Source of the DNA: Planctomycetota bacterium
Lineage (GTDB): Bacteria > Planctomycetota > Phycisphaerae > UBA1845 > UTPLA1
NCBI GenBank assembly: GCA_003576905.1
Contig: QEVG01000008.1
Span: 82,410-146,409 of the forward strand
Length of the DNA stretch: 64,000 bases
Reading direction: 5' to 3'
The position numbers and the translations under genes are program-made. The notes beneath the pieces are model-generated. The model was not told the DNA's origin, did not search any database, and worked only from the letters and a program-made list of their open reading frames with translations. This document shows, in pieces, positions 17,528 to 26,141 of this stretch (the stretch's first letter is position 1; each line of letters begins with the position of its first letter).

Positions 17528-18247
17528 ATGGACCTTCGCATACACATTGACGGCGGCGCTCGCGGCAACCCGGGACCGGCGGGGGCGGGAGTCGTCGTGC
17601 ACACCGACGACGGCGTCGCGCTGCTGGAGGCGGGCTATTACCTGGGCCGAATGACCAACAACCAGGCGGAGTACACGGGGCTGATCCGCGCCCTTTCGGC
17701 GGCGGCGCGGCTGGGCGGACGCCGGCTGGAGGTCGTTTCCGACAGCGAGCTTCTGGTGCGGCAGATCAACGGGGAGTACCGCGTCAAGAACGAGCAGCTC
17801 AAGGGGCTGTACACCGAGGCACTGGGGCTGCTCAAGCCGTTTGAGCGGTGGCGGGTCCGGCATGTGCGCCGCGAGCAAAACGCCCGGGCGGACGAACTGG
17901 CCAACCTGGCGATGGACGCGGGAGAGGATGTCATCGTGATTGACACCGGGTCCACCGGCTCGGTGGCGGCAAAGGCGGCGTCGCGAGGCCGGCGTGCTGC
18001 ATCGGCCGAGGCGAGCGTGGAGGCCCGCTGCACGAAATCCCCGGACGTCGAGGTGTGCCCGGCGCCGTGCAACGCCGGAACAAAATACGCGTTCACCGCG
18101 GTGACTCCGGCGGGGCTCTGTGTGTATGCGGCGCGGGCGGTGATCGAGGCAGTGGTCGCGGCGGGCGAGGGGGGCGCGGCGGAGGTGCGCTGTCCGCAGC
18201 GCGGGTGCGGTGCCCGGTTCGAGGTGCGCGCGGCCACGGAAGAGTGA
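17528..18247 (+). CDS. rnhA: Ribonuclease HI with extra C-terminal Cys-rich domain
   Basis: Residues 1-135 are RNase HI: LRIHIDGGARGNPGPAGAG supplies the first Asp, NQAEYTGL the Glu, VVSDSELLV the second Asp, and REQNARADELANLAM the final Asp. The DEDD metal set that cleaves RNA in RNA:DNA hybrids is therefore complete. The basic handle of E. coli RNase HI appears to be missing, as in many short forms. After a Ser/Ala linker, residues about 165-236 form a second domain with CTKSP, CPAPC, TPAGLCVYAARAVI and VRCPQRGCGARFEV. It resembles the small TIGR04076 family, whose function is unknown. This fusion is unusual and is discussed as a finding. Confidence 0.85.
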   Translation: MDLRIHIDGGARGNPGPAGAGVVVHTDDGVALLEAGYYLGRMTNNQAEYTGLIRALSAAARLGGRRLEVVSDSELLVRQINGEYRVKNEQLKGLYTEALGLLKPFERWRVRHVRREQNARADELANLAMDAGEDVIVIDTGSTGSVAAKAASRGRRAASAEASVEARCTKSPDVEVCPAPCNAGTKYAFTAVTPAGLCVYAARAVIEAVVAAGEGGAAEVRCPQRGCGARFEVRAATEE

Positions 18248-18321
18248 TCGCGACGTTTCTGAGATGCGGGTCAACAGTAGGGAATTTCCTGGTTCGACAT
18301 GGCGCAGCCGCCGGAGACGCG

Positions 18322-18723
18322 TCAGCGCGGCCAGAAGTCGCCGGCCATGAATTCGACGGAGTTTCCGGCGGGATCGCGGAAGTAGAGCGAGCGCGCGCCG
18401 GTCGGCCAGGTGACTTCGCGCTCAATGGCGATGCCGCGGGATGTCAGATGCGTGCGCCAGGCGTCGAGTTGACCCGGTTCGACGGACATGGCCAGGTGGC
18501 CATGTCCGGTTGAGCCGTGCGTCGGCACCTGCCCGCCATCCCGGCGCGTTTCGCGCGGATCGAACAGGAGCAGAATGCTCTCCGCGCCGACACGAAAGGC
18601 CATGCCGCGCGGATAAGAGTCGGAGACTCGGCGCAAACCAAGTACTTCGGAGTAGAAGCTGCCAATCGCGGCGAGATTTTCGCCGTAAAGGACGGTTTCG
18701 AGGATTGCATTGATCGGCGGCAT
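18322..18723 (-). CDS. VOC / glyoxalase-like protein
   Basis: A single vicinal-oxygen-chelate domain of about 133 residues has two paired modules. The first is INAILETVLYGENLAAIGSFYSEVLGLRRV with MAFRVGAESILLLFD; the second is GHGHLAMSV with SLYFRDPAGNSVEFMAGDFW. The second module has a His and a Glu at metal positions, while the first-module His is replaced (ETVLYGE). Members include glyoxalase I, dioxygenases and antibiotic-binding proteins; no substrate can be named. I chose ATG 18723, directly before the domain. An alternative ATG at 18759 would overlap the upstream gene's end by 14 bases. Either way the two genes are closely spaced and probably co-transcribed. Confidence 0.75.
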   Translation of the reverse strand: MPPINAILETVLYGENLAAIGSFYSEVLGLRRVSDSYPRGMAFRVGAESILLLFDPRETRRDGGQVPTHGSTGHGHLAMSVEPGQLDAWRTHLTSRGIAIEREVTWPTGARSLYFRDPAGNSVEFMAGDFWPR

Positions 18724-18745
18724 GTCGGCACCCCGCGGGAATTGG

Positions 18746-19315
18746 CTATGCGAGTTCATTCAGAGTCGTTCGAAGCGCGGCGTCATCGAGGTTGTAGAGT
18801 CGCAGAAGCGTCTCGTACGGATCGCCGGGCAGGTTGAAGTACGCGCCGAACGCAGGCTCGGTCTTCAGGCCGCCCTGCTTCAATGCGCGGATCGCGGTGC
18901 GGGTGTCCGTCCCGCCGAGTTCGAGCAGCCGTGCCTCGATGATCATGTGTCGAGAGGCCCGCTGCTCCCCGGCTGGGCGGTCCTGTGCGAACAGCTCGAC
19001 GTCGAAAACGCCGTGACGGAATCGAACGATCGCGGTCGGCAGCCCGTCGCGGATCACTGTGCGGGCCGAAAAGGCGGGGCGGTCGCCGAAATGGTCGGTC
19101 ATGTCGGCGATGAAACCGCCGGGATCGGGGGCCTGGCAGATCAGGTCGAGGTCGCTTGAGTCGATATCGATGTCGATGGGAATTGTTCCGCACAACACAG
19201 GGCGGCAGGCCGCGAGTTTTTCGGCAATTCGCAGATCAGACAGCGCGGCGCAGGCCTGGCGCTGCCGCGGGGTGCCCTCGCGAAGTCCGTCGAAACTTAG
19301 GAAATCGGTGGGCAT
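18746..19315 (-). CDS. DUF4269 family protein (nucleotidyltransferase-like)
   Basis: The 189-residue protein begins with a helical RQRQACAALSDLRIAEKLAACRP segment and then PVLCGTIPIDIDIDSSDLDLICQ. The GTIPIxIxxxxSDLDIIC pattern is typical of DUF4269. It resembles a nucleotidyltransferase fold in which the Asp pair of SDLD would be metal ligands. GVFDVELFAQ gives a third acidic position. The biochemical role of this family is not established to my knowledge. It is immediately upstream of the VOC gene on the same strand, so the two may form a small operon. Confidence 0.7.
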   Translation of the reverse strand: MPTDFLSFDGLREGTPRQRQACAALSDLRIAEKLAACRPVLCGTIPIDIDIDSSDLDLICQAPDPGGFIADMTDHFGDRPAFSARTVIRDGLPTAIVRFRHGVFDVELFAQDRPAGEQRASRHMIIEARLLELGGTDTRTAIRALKQGGLKTEPAFGAYFNLPGDPYETLLRLYNLDDAALRTTLNELA

Positions 19316-19407
19316 GTGGCGGTCCGGATGCGGGCGGAGCCCCGAGCGTCCCGCGAACGCGACAGGTATCGCCGGCGTAAGCAGTTAGCGTACAGCCGTG
19401 CCCGGTT

Positions 19408-19437
19408 TTGGCACACTTTGGTGAACTGGGATATACT
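19408..19437 (+). promoter_or_regulatory. Sigma70-like promoter of the LOG gene
   Basis: TTGGCA at 19408-19413 and TATACT at 19432-19437 each differ from consensus at one base. They are separated by 18 bases and lie 43 bases before the LOG gene start. Confidence 0.6.
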
Positions 19438-19480
19438 AACGGGTTCGACATTAAAAAGCAGGACCCAGAGGTAATTCGAA

Positions 19481-20539
19481 GTGAGAATGGAATCCAGCCC
19501 CCTTACCGCCGACGAGCGGGCGGCCCGCGACGCCGCGATTGCCGAGTTTGTCAGCCAGCACGCCCCCGGCCCGGACGCCGATCTGTACGCGAGCATGATC
19601 AAGACCATCTGCCGGATGTCGCGTGACGCGACGGACCGTGCGGAGGTGAAGCTGGTGGACCGCGCGCTGGCGGAGCTTCGGTACGCGTTCAAGACGTTTG
19701 CCCCGTACGAGCACATCCCCAAGGTGTCGATCTTTGGTTCGGCGCGGACGAAGGAGACGGACCCGGAGTACATCCAGGCGGTGAAGTTCGCGGAGAAGAT
19801 GCGCGAGCGGAACTGGATGGTGATCACGGGGGCGGGCGACGGGATCATGAAGGCGGGTCACGGCGGGGCGGGGGTGGACGCGAGCTTTGGTGTGGCGATC
19901 CGCCTGCCGTTCGAGCAGAAGACGAACGACATCATCGCGGACGACAAGAAGCTGGTGAACTTCAAGTATTTCTTCACGCGGAAGCTGATGTTCACCAAGG
20001 AAGCCAAGGCGGTGGCACTCTTCCCGGGCGGCTTCGGAACGCAGGACGAGGGCTTCGAGGTGTTGACGCTCGTTCAGACGGGCAAGGCGATCCTCGTGCC
20101 GATCGTGCTGATCGACGCGCCGGGCGGCACGTACTGGCAGCACTGGCGGACCTACGTGAAGGCGGAGCTGCTGCACGCCGGGATGATCAGTCCGGAAGAC
20201 ATGAACCTGATCAAGGTGACCGACAGCGTGGACGAGGCGGTGCGGGAGGTCCTCACGTTTTACCGGCGGTTTCACTCGTACCGGTACGTCAAGGACACGC
20301 TGGTGATGCGGCTCAACGAGCCGCTGCCGGAGCACGCGCTTCTGCACGTGCGCGAACACTTCACGGACATCCTGGGGACGGGGACGATTCAGCAGTGCGG
20401 CCCGCTGTCCGAGGAGGGTGATGACGCGCCGGACAAGACGCGGCTTGTGATGAATTTCAACCGGCGGTCGCACGGCCGGCTGCGGCAACTGGTCAACTAC
20501 ATCAACACGGTGGACATACCGGCGGAAGTGACAGTATAG
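19481..20539 (+). CDS. LOG family protein (TIGR00730-like, nucleotide phosphoribohydrolase)
   Basis: This 352-residue protein carries the LOG signature PGGFGTQDEGFEVLTLVQTGK. Upstream are VSIFGSARTKETDPEY and WMVITGAGDGIMKAGHGGAG, the Rossmann-like nucleotide-binding part. LOG enzymes, often mislabelled lysine decarboxylases, hydrolyse the N-glycosidic bond of nucleoside 5'-monophosphates such as AMP or cytokinin ribotides; the Arg and Glu of PGGxGTxxE are central. The protein is longer than the usual 180-200 residues, with about 100 residues before and 70 after the core, as in a common long bacterial subgroup. It starts with GTG at 19481 or ATG at 19487, with AGAGG nearby. Confidence 0.82.
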   Translation: MRMESSPLTADERAARDAAIAEFVSQHAPGPDADLYASMIKTICRMSRDATDRAEVKLVDRALAELRYAFKTFAPYEHIPKVSIFGSARTKETDPEYIQAVKFAEKMRERNWMVITGAGDGIMKAGHGGAGVDASFGVAIRLPFEQKTNDIIADDKKLVNFKYFFTRKLMFTKEAKAVALFPGGFGTQDEGFEVLTLVQTGKAILVPIVLIDAPGGTYWQHWRTYVKAELLHAGMISPEDMNLIKVTDSVDEAVREVLTFYRRFHSYRYVKDTLVMRLNEPLPEHALLHVREHFTDILGTGTIQQCGPLSEEGDDAPDKTRLVMNFNRRSHGRLRQLVNYINTVDIPAEVTV

Positions 20540-20594
20540 TGACACTTCGCCGCCGGCGAACCCGCCCGCCGGGCCGGACCGGGGCACAGGCTTC

Positions 20595-21215
20595 ATGCGA
20601 CGGACGATACTTCTGATCCTTGCGCTGCTCGTGCCACCGGCGGCGAGCGTCGGCATCGCCCACCTGATGGACCGCGCGCGGTATCCGCGGCGCTTTGAGG
20701 AGGTCGTCTCGGCGAGGATGTACCGAGGGGGTTTTCCCGAGGCAGGGCAACTGTCGCGCCTGAAGCAGGAGAAGAGCATTCGCACGGTCGTGAGCCTGAC
20801 GCAGGACCTCAAGCGGGAAAAGGACGCCACGCTCGCGGAGGAAGCCCGGCAGGAGGGGCTGCGCCATTTTCGCTTCGAGATGCCGGGAGACGGGCGCGGT
20901 GAATATGAAATAATGGATCGCGCCGCGGCCGCGGTGGCGAACCCGGTAAACTGGCCCGTGTTTTTTCACTGCGCGGCGGGCGAACAGCGCTCGAACGCGG
21001 TTCTCGCGGCGTACCGGCTAAAATACTGCCGGTGGTCACTCGACAAGGTGCGCGCGGAGCTTGAGACCCACGGGCTTGACCTGGAAGACCCCAAAGAGGC
21101 GCTTCTCTGGGAGCATATTCAGGGGTATGACAAGTGGCTTCATACGATGACGCCGGCGCCGACGTCGCGGCCCGCCGCGCGGGATTTGAACCACGCGCCG
21201 CCGACGGCGCCGTGA
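20595..21215 (+). CDS. Membrane-anchored protein tyrosine phosphatase-like protein
   Basis: An N-terminal hydrophobic segment (ILLILALLVPPAASVGIAHL) acts as an anchor or uncleaved signal. The core contains SARMYRGGFPEAGQLSRLKQ, typical of the start of dual-specificity-like phosphatases, and the P-loop HCAAGEQRS, which matches the HCx5R active site (catalytic Cys and phosphate-binding Arg). The likely general-acid Asp is in MPGDGRGEY. At 206 residues, length fits a single domain. The substrate may be phosphotyrosine, phosphoinositide or nucleotide; it cannot be decided. The gene lies between the LOG and DAHP synthase genes, 10 bases before the latter, so it is probably co-transcribed with aroF. 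Confidence 0.72.
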   Translation: MRRTILLILALLVPPAASVGIAHLMDRARYPRRFEEVVSARMYRGGFPEAGQLSRLKQEKSIRTVVSLTQDLKREKDATLAEEARQEGLRHFRFEMPGDGRGEYEIMDRAAAAVANPVNWPVFFHCAAGEQRSNAVLAAYRLKYCRWSLDKVRAELETHGLDLEDPKEALLWEHIQGYDKWLHTMTPAPTSRPAARDLNHAPPTAP

Positions 21216-21225
21216 GAGTGGCAGC

Positions 21226-22239
21226 ATGCTTATCCTGATGGAAAAGGGCGCGACGCGCGACCAGATACAGGCGGTCTGCGACCGGGTGCGCGCGATCGGC
21301 TTTGTGCCGCACGAGATACCCGGCAGCATCCGCACGGCGGTGGGCATCACGGGCAACCAGGGGGCGGTTTCGCCGGAGAACTTCATGCACCTGCCGGGGG
21401 TGGCGGAGTGCGTGCCGGTTTCGAAGCCGTACAAGCTCGTCTCGCGCGAAGTGAAGCCGGAGCCGACGATCGTGGATGTGCGCGGAGCGAAAGTGGGTGA
21501 AGGTTCGCTGTCGCTCATGGCGGGGCCGTGCAGCGTGGAGTCGCGCGACCAGATTTTCCGGACGGCGGAGGCGGTGGCGAAGAGCGGCGCGAAGTTTCTT
21601 CGGGGCGGGGCCTTCAAACCGCGGACGAGCCCTTACGCCTTTCAGGGCCTCAAGGAGGAAGGGCTTTCGCTGCTGGCCGAGGTCAAGAGGAATTTCGACC
21701 TGCGCATTGTGACGGAAGTGAAGGATACCGAGACGCTCGGAGTGGTCGCCGAGGTGGCCGACGTCCTTCAGATCGGCGCGCGGAACATGCAGAACTTCTC
21801 CCTGCTGGAGGCGGCCGGTCGGCTGCGGATGCCCGTGCTGCTGAAGCGCGGGATCAGCGCGACGCTCCAGGAGCTCTTCATGGCCGCCGAGTACATCCTC
21901 TCGCTCGGCAATTACCAGGTGATGCTGTGCGAGCGGGGTATCCGCACCTTTGAGACGATGACCCGCAACACTTTCGACCTCTCCGCCGTGGTGCTGATCA
22001 AGCATTATTCGCACCTTCCGGTGATCGCCGATCCCTCGCACGGGGTAGGAATCAGTTGGGCGGTGCCGGCCCTTGCACGGGCGTCAGTACTCGCCGGGGC
22101 GGACGGCGTCATGGTCGAAACCCACCCGGAACCGGACAAGGCCCTCTCCGACGGGCAGCAGTCGCTGACGCTGGACGTCTACCGGAAGCTCGCGCAGGAA
22201 CTTGGCGAACTCGCGGAATGGCAGGCTCGTCATCGCTAA
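21226..22239 (+). CDS. aroF: 3-deoxy-7-phosphoheptulonate synthase (DAHP synthase, type I beta)
   Basis: This cytoplasmic enzyme joins phosphoenolpyruvate and erythrose 4-phosphate in the first step of the shikimate pathway. The first 70 residues (MLILMEKGATRDQIQAVCDRV...) form the ferredoxin-like regulatory domain of the Thermotoga-type enzyme. The barrel has MAGPCSVES, LRGGAFKPRTSPYAFQG, VTEV, LQIGARNMQN, PVLLKRG, ERGIRTFE, IADPSHGVG and MVETHPEP. These include the metal-binding Cys, His, Glu and Asp, and the KPRTSP loop that recognises the sugar phosphate. Length (337) is normal. The N-terminal domain implies feedback control by an aromatic amino acid. The phosphatase-like gene ends ten bases upstream. 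Confidence 0.93.
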   Translation: MLILMEKGATRDQIQAVCDRVRAIGFVPHEIPGSIRTAVGITGNQGAVSPENFMHLPGVAECVPVSKPYKLVSREVKPEPTIVDVRGAKVGEGSLSLMAGPCSVESRDQIFRTAEAVAKSGAKFLRGGAFKPRTSPYAFQGLKEEGLSLLAEVKRNFDLRIVTEVKDTETLGVVAEVADVLQIGARNMQNFSLLEAAGRLRMPVLLKRGISATLQELFMAAEYILSLGNYQVMLCERGIRTFETMTRNTFDLSAVVLIKHYSHLPVIADPSHGVGISWAVPALARASVLAGADGVMVETHPEPDKALSDGQQSLTLDVYRKLAQELGELAEWQARHR

Positions 22240-22307
22240 CGCACAGCGATTTGTTGTGTCCAAGCCCGGGCGTGCGCGTCCGATTCTCTTCAAACAAGGA
22301 AAGACCA

Positions 22308-24212
22308 TTGCAGAATGAACGAGATGGCATTTTGACCGGCGGGGGTGTCGCCTCGTTTCGTCCCGTGCCGACGTCTGTGTACGCGGCGTGTGTCGCGATC
22401 GGTCTCGCGGTTGCCGGGCTGCTTCTGGTGCGCGGCCCGCACCTTGGAGACCACGAAGTGATCGTGGCGCAGACGGCGCGGCAGATCCTCCAGGACGGCA
22501 ACTGGGTCATTCCGCGCTACCTTGATACGCCGTTTCTCGTGAAGTCGCCGCTGCCGGCGTGGCTGGTGGCGGGCGTATCGATTTTCTTCGGAAAGGATCC
22601 GGCGACGGGACTTCCGGTGACGGACCTGACGGCGCGGCTGCCGTCGATGCTGGCGATGATTCTTACGGTGTTCGTGGTGCACCGGCTGGCGCGGAGCATG
22701 TATCCGCGGCCTATCGCGCACTTGGCGGGTTATGTCGCGGCGACGAGCCTGGGCCTGCTGCTCTTCGCGGTAAATGCCACAGCGGAGGCACTACTCGTGC
22801 TTTTCTGCACGTGGGCATTCGCGGAGTTCTGGTGGTCGCGGCAGGCGGCGGACGCCGGCCGCGCCCGGTTTCACATGCTCCGCTTCTACCTGGCCCTGGG
22901 ACTGGCGATGCTGGCGAAGGGGCCGATGCCGATGCCGATGGTCGCGCTGCCGATCGCCTTCTGGTGGTGGGCGGATCGCGGCCTGCGGCTTGTCGCGCTG
23001 GGAGGGCCGCGAAGCATCGGGCGCGTCGTCCGGTTTTCGGCGGCGGATTTTCTGCCGAGGCTGCGCCGGGCCGTGACGGACCTGGGGCTCTGGTGGGGCG
23101 TGCCGGTTTTTCTGCTCATGTTTCTGCCGTGGATGATCGCGGTGGCGCGGCAGGAGCCGTACGCGTGGCGGCTCTGGGAGTACGAGTTTCTCGATCGGGC
23201 GCGCGGCAAGTATCCCGGCTGTCACTGGGGCGAACTGCATTACTACATTCCGATTCTTTTCGGGCTGATGCTACCGTGGGCGCTTTCGGTGCCCGAGGCG
23301 CTCGCGGCGCCGTTCCTGCGGGCGCATGTCGCCTATCGCAAGCCACTTGTGTACGCCTGGTGCTGGGTCGTGATTCCATTTCTCTGGGCGTCGGCGATGA
23401 GCTTCAAGAAGTCGTATTACATCCTTCCGGTGCTGCCCGGCTGCGTGCTGCTCCTTGCGCCGGTGCTTCATCGCTTCTTCTTCGAAACGGTCATTCGCGA
23501 TCGACGCCGGGCGGTTTTCGCGGTCGCGGGAATCCTTCTCGTCGTGGGCCTGATACCGGGCGTGGGTTATTTCACGCTGGGGCGGATGTATCCCGAGGAG
23601 TGGCACGGCACGATTCCGGTGATCGGCGTCGTGCTGTGCGTCCTTGCGCTGGGGGGTCTGGGGCTGGCGGCATGGTCTTTCGTGAACGCGCGGCGCCAGG
23701 TGAGTTTCTTCGCGGTGGGGGCGAGCGGATTCGCGACGTTCGCGACGGCATGGTGCCTGATGGGCCCGGCGCTGGGGAATTACGACGACCCGCTGGAACT
23801 GGTTGAAAAACTGCGCCAGGCGCCGGTCTCGAAGGAGGCGGACCTGTACTGGGCGAGCAACCGGCCCGACGGGCGGGTGCTTTTCTACGCGGGGCAGCCG
23901 CTCAAGCAGGTGCTGGATCCCTACAAGCTGATCGCCGAGCATCATGAAAAGGCCAGCGGCGACGATTTGCGCATGATGGTGGCATTGGACATCATTGCGC
24001 TGCTCAAGGGCCGCGTGCCGGTGTGCCTGGTCATGCAGCGCGAGGACTTCGAGCTATTGACCTCGTATTTCAATCCTCCGGCGCGCGCTCTTTTCTCGGT
24101 GGACCGGGGCGCGATCGGCGAGGACGAGGATGACTGGGTCGTCTTCACGAACGAGGGGGCTCACGCGGCGTCCTTCGCCGAGACGGTACACGGCGCGGAC
24201 CTGCCCGGCTGA
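22308..24212 (+). CDS. ArnT/PMT-like membrane glycosyltransferase (GT39/GT83 type)
   Basis: The protein has about ten membrane segments and the luminal GDHEVIVAQTARQILQDGNWVIPRY followed by PFLVKSPLPAWLVA. This matches the DE..A and KPPL loops of undecaprenyl-phosphate-sugar glycosyltransferases such as ArnT. The usual DE is DHE here. Later LAKGPMPMPMV and FKKSYYILPVLPG complete the pattern. These enzymes move a sugar from a polyprenyl carrier to lipid A or protein on the periplasmic face. I chose TTG at 22308 because AAGGAAAG lies 4-11 bases before it; longer in-frame starts would overlap aroF. A hydrophilic domain of about 200 residues follows the last helix. The acceptor is unknown. Confidence 0.75.
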   Translation: MQNERDGILTGGGVASFRPVPTSVYAACVAIGLAVAGLLLVRGPHLGDHEVIVAQTARQILQDGNWVIPRYLDTPFLVKSPLPAWLVAGVSIFFGKDPATGLPVTDLTARLPSMLAMILTVFVVHRLARSMYPRPIAHLAGYVAATSLGLLLFAVNATAEALLVLFCTWAFAEFWWSRQAADAGRARFHMLRFYLALGLAMLAKGPMPMPMVALPIAFWWWADRGLRLVALGGPRSIGRVVRFSAADFLPRLRRAVTDLGLWWGVPVFLLMFLPWMIAVARQEPYAWRLWEYEFLDRARGKYPGCHWGELHYYIPILFGLMLPWALSVPEALAAPFLRAHVAYRKPLVYAWCWVVIPFLWASAMSFKKSYYILPVLPGCVLLLAPVLHRFFFETVIRDRRRAVFAVAGILLVVGLIPGVGYFTLGRMYPEEWHGTIPVIGVVLCVLALGGLGLAAWSFVNARRQVSFFAVGASGFATFATAWCLMGPALGNYDDPLELVEKLRQAPVSKEADLYWASNRPDGRVLFYAGQPLKQVLDPYKLIAEHHEKASGDDLRMMVALDIIALLKGRVPVCLVMQREDFELLTSYFNPPARALFSVDRGAIGEDEDDWVVFTNEGAHAASFAETVHGADLPG

Positions 24213-24224
24213 CAGTTCGGGGTG

Positions 24225-24620
24225 TCATTCGCAGCGGACGGGAATCGGACGGCGGTCTTCATCGACGGCGACATAGACGATTTCGGCCGACGTGACCGAT
24301 ACGTGTGCCCCGCGCGGATTGTCAAACCGCTCGGCGATCACTTCGACGCGCACGCGCGCCGAGGTCCGCCCCACTTTCACCGTTTCTGTATGAAAGCTCA
24401 GTACGTCGCCGACGAACACGGGCTGATGAAACTCGATGGAATCCATGGCGACGGTCACGACGCGGTTGCAGCCGAGCTTCCGGGCTTCGATCGCGCCGGC
24501 CTGGTCGAGGTAGCTCAGGATAACGCCGCCGAAGATGGTTCCGTGGGCGTTGGTGTCGCGGGGCATCATCATGACGCGAATGGCGGGCTCGGACGGTGTT
24601 TCCTTCGGGCTGGTGGGCAT
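24225..24620 (-). CDS. Acyl-CoA thioesterase, hotdog fold (YciA/BFIT type)
   Basis: A single hotdog domain of 131 residues contains [28 protein letters not shown]. The N-H-x-G-x-x-F-G-G segment with the following Asp is the catalytic core of this thioesterase type. [22 protein letters not shown] is the second conserved strand-helix part. Such enzymes hydrolyse acyl-CoA to CoA and free acid in the cytoplasm; chain length is not evident. The start is ATG 24620, which leads straight into MPTSPKETP; a TTG 33 bases upstream is possible. It is convergent with the glycosyltransferase gene, 12 bases apart. Confidence 0.85.
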   Translation of the reverse strand: MPTSPKETPSEPAIRVMMMPRDTNAHGTIFGGVILSYLDQAGAIEARKLGCNRVVTVAMDSIEFHQPVFVGDVLSFHTETVKVGRTSARVRVEVIAERFDNPRGAHVSVTSAEIVYVAVDEDRRPIPVRCE

Positions 24621-24804
24621 GGCAGAGTTGCTCCGCAGGGGGTATCGGACCAAACAGGGCGGATTGTAGCATCGAACCGTCCCGACCGGCGGAGCGTGCG
24701 TGAAGGGACGGCGCGTGCCGTGGGCGCCGCGCCGGTTCAGCCGCGTCGAATCGCGTAAGAAATGCGGCCCGTCACGCTGGAGTGGCGAGGGTCGGCGTGC
24801 CGTT

Positions 24805-24810
24805 TATAAT
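24805..24810 (+). promoter_or_regulatory. Possible -10 box for the small membrane protein genes
   Basis: A perfect TATAAT lies 82 bases before the small membrane protein gene at 24893. The expected -35 position holds no good match, so this is only a candidate. Confidence 0.3.
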
Positions 24811-24892
24811 GGGTCGAACCGTGCGGATCGCGGGCGGCGGAGTGTCCGCCGGCGCGCGGCCGGCGGTGCTGCCGCGATAGGATGAATCAGCC

Positions 24893-25306
24893 ATGAAGAT
24901 GCCGAATTTCCGTTTGTATGACACCCAGGCGACGACGGCGATGCTTGCGGCCCTCGTGGGGCTGGTCTTCATTCTGGGACTGGCGGTGGTGGTGTTCAAG
25001 GGAATCGACACGAAGCAGTGGGTCATTCCCTACAACGAGAAAGCGGGCATGTCGCAGTATCGAAAGCCGCTGGTGTTCGCGGTCGGTCCCTTGTGCATCC
25101 TGTTCGGGGCGGTGGGGGGGATCATGGGCTTCCGCAGCCTCGGCCAGGCGCGCAACACGAAGAATGGCCGGTCGTGGCTGGGCATGACGCTGGGCGCGCT
25201 GGTGCTCGCGCTCGCGCCCGTTCTGATGGGTGCGTGGATTCAGCTCAGCGAGCCGGTCATCGTCGCTCCGCGCGGCGGGCCACAGGCCGCATCCGTCGCG
25301 CCGTAA
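24893..25306 (+). CDS. Small two-helix membrane protein, unknown function
   Basis: I do not recognise a family. The 137 residues have a hydrophobic helix at about 17-36 (MLAALVGLVFILGLAVVVF), a short loop with two Lys/Tyr-rich stretches, and a second hydrophobic region at about 61-110 that may be two helices (FAVGPLCILFGAVGGIMGF and MTLGALVLALAPVLMGAW). A conserved-looking GQARNTKNGRSWLGMT lies between them. The layout resembles small DUF4190-type membrane proteins, in which GxxALxxARxxxG.WLAxxGLxLG is typical, but this is only a resemblance. The next gene starts 41 bases downstream and also encodes a membrane protein. Confidence 0.55.
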   Translation: MKMPNFRLYDTQATTAMLAALVGLVFILGLAVVVFKGIDTKQWVIPYNEKAGMSQYRKPLVFAVGPLCILFGAVGGIMGFRSLGQARNTKNGRSWLGMTLGALVLALAPVLMGAWIQLSEPVIVAPRGGPQAASVAP

Positions 25307-25346
25307 CGCCGCGCATCGCCCGCTGGTTCTTGCGCGATCGGTCGGA

Positions 25347-25895
25347 ATGGTTTCCATCCTGGTCCTTATCCTGAACCTCGTTATTCCCGGCACGGGCCTG
25401 ATCGCCCGCCGCCGGGAGTGGCTGGGTTTCTCCCTTGCGCTTCTCTTCGGCATTTGCGGAAACGTGGGGCTGGCGAGCTGGCTCATCGCGCCGGAGGCGC
25501 TTCCCTCGTGGCTAACGTACGTTGCGTTCGCGCTGGCCGGGCTGACGTGGCTTTTGGCGCAGTTTCTTTATGCGCGGCAATGCCGCCACCTGTCGCGCTG
25601 CGAGGTGGCGGTGCGCGGGCTGGTGGACGAGGGCCGGGCGGCGCTGGAGCGGGGGGACGTTGATGCCGCAAATGCGGCACTCTGCGCGGCCGCGGCGATC
25701 GACGAGGAACACCTGGAGCTCAACGTGCTCCGGGCGCGCCTGCTTGCGCGGACGGGCGACGAGGTCGAGGCGCGGCGGTACTGGCGCCGGGTCCTCGAAC
25801 TCGACCGGGCCGGCGGTTATCGGGGCGAGGCCCGCGGGGCGCTGGCGGGTTCCGAGCCCGCGGCACCGGGCGCGGCCGCCGAGCTGCGCCGATAA
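25347..25895 (+). CDS. Membrane protein with C-terminal TPR-like tail
   Basis: The start is set at ATG 25347 (MVSILVLILNLVIPGTGLIA), which begins directly with a membrane helix; the longer frame would overlap the previous gene. Two to three membrane segments occupy residues 1-75. The remainder is soluble and helical (EVAVRGLVDEGRAALERGDVDAANAALCAAAAIDEEHLELNVLRARLLARTG in part), which reads like two TPR-style helix pairs. I cannot name a function. The tight spacing with the preceding small membrane protein suggests a two-gene operon. Confidence 0.55.
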   Translation: MVSILVLILNLVIPGTGLIARRREWLGFSLALLFGICGNVGLASWLIAPEALPSWLTYVAFALAGLTWLLAQFLYARQCRHLSRCEVAVRGLVDEGRAALERGDVDAANAALCAAAAIDEEHLELNVLRARLLARTGDEVEARRYWRRVLELDRAGGYRGEARGALAGSEPAAPGAAAELRR

Positions 25896-26141
25896 TCCCA
25901 CGGCCCTCCGCTGTAGTCGCGTCCGATCACGCGCACCGCGCGATTCTTTGGCATGTCGGCGCTTTACTCCGCTCATTGTGCGTCGGTAATATCGAATGAG
26001 TCGGTTTCACCGGCGGCGCGCCATCCGGCCGCCGCCGTCGGGACGAATCTCAGGCAGGTTCACCGGGCCGAGCGCGCGATAGCCGCGCGTCCGGGGAGGG
26101 GCGAGCCCCCGGACATGCGTGAGATTCGGAGGGGGGAGAAC

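Noticed and set aside
19451..20830. Minus-strand frame of 459 codons over the LOG gene
   Set aside because: It is antisense to a gene with the PGGxGTxxE motif and a promoter, and its own product has no features.
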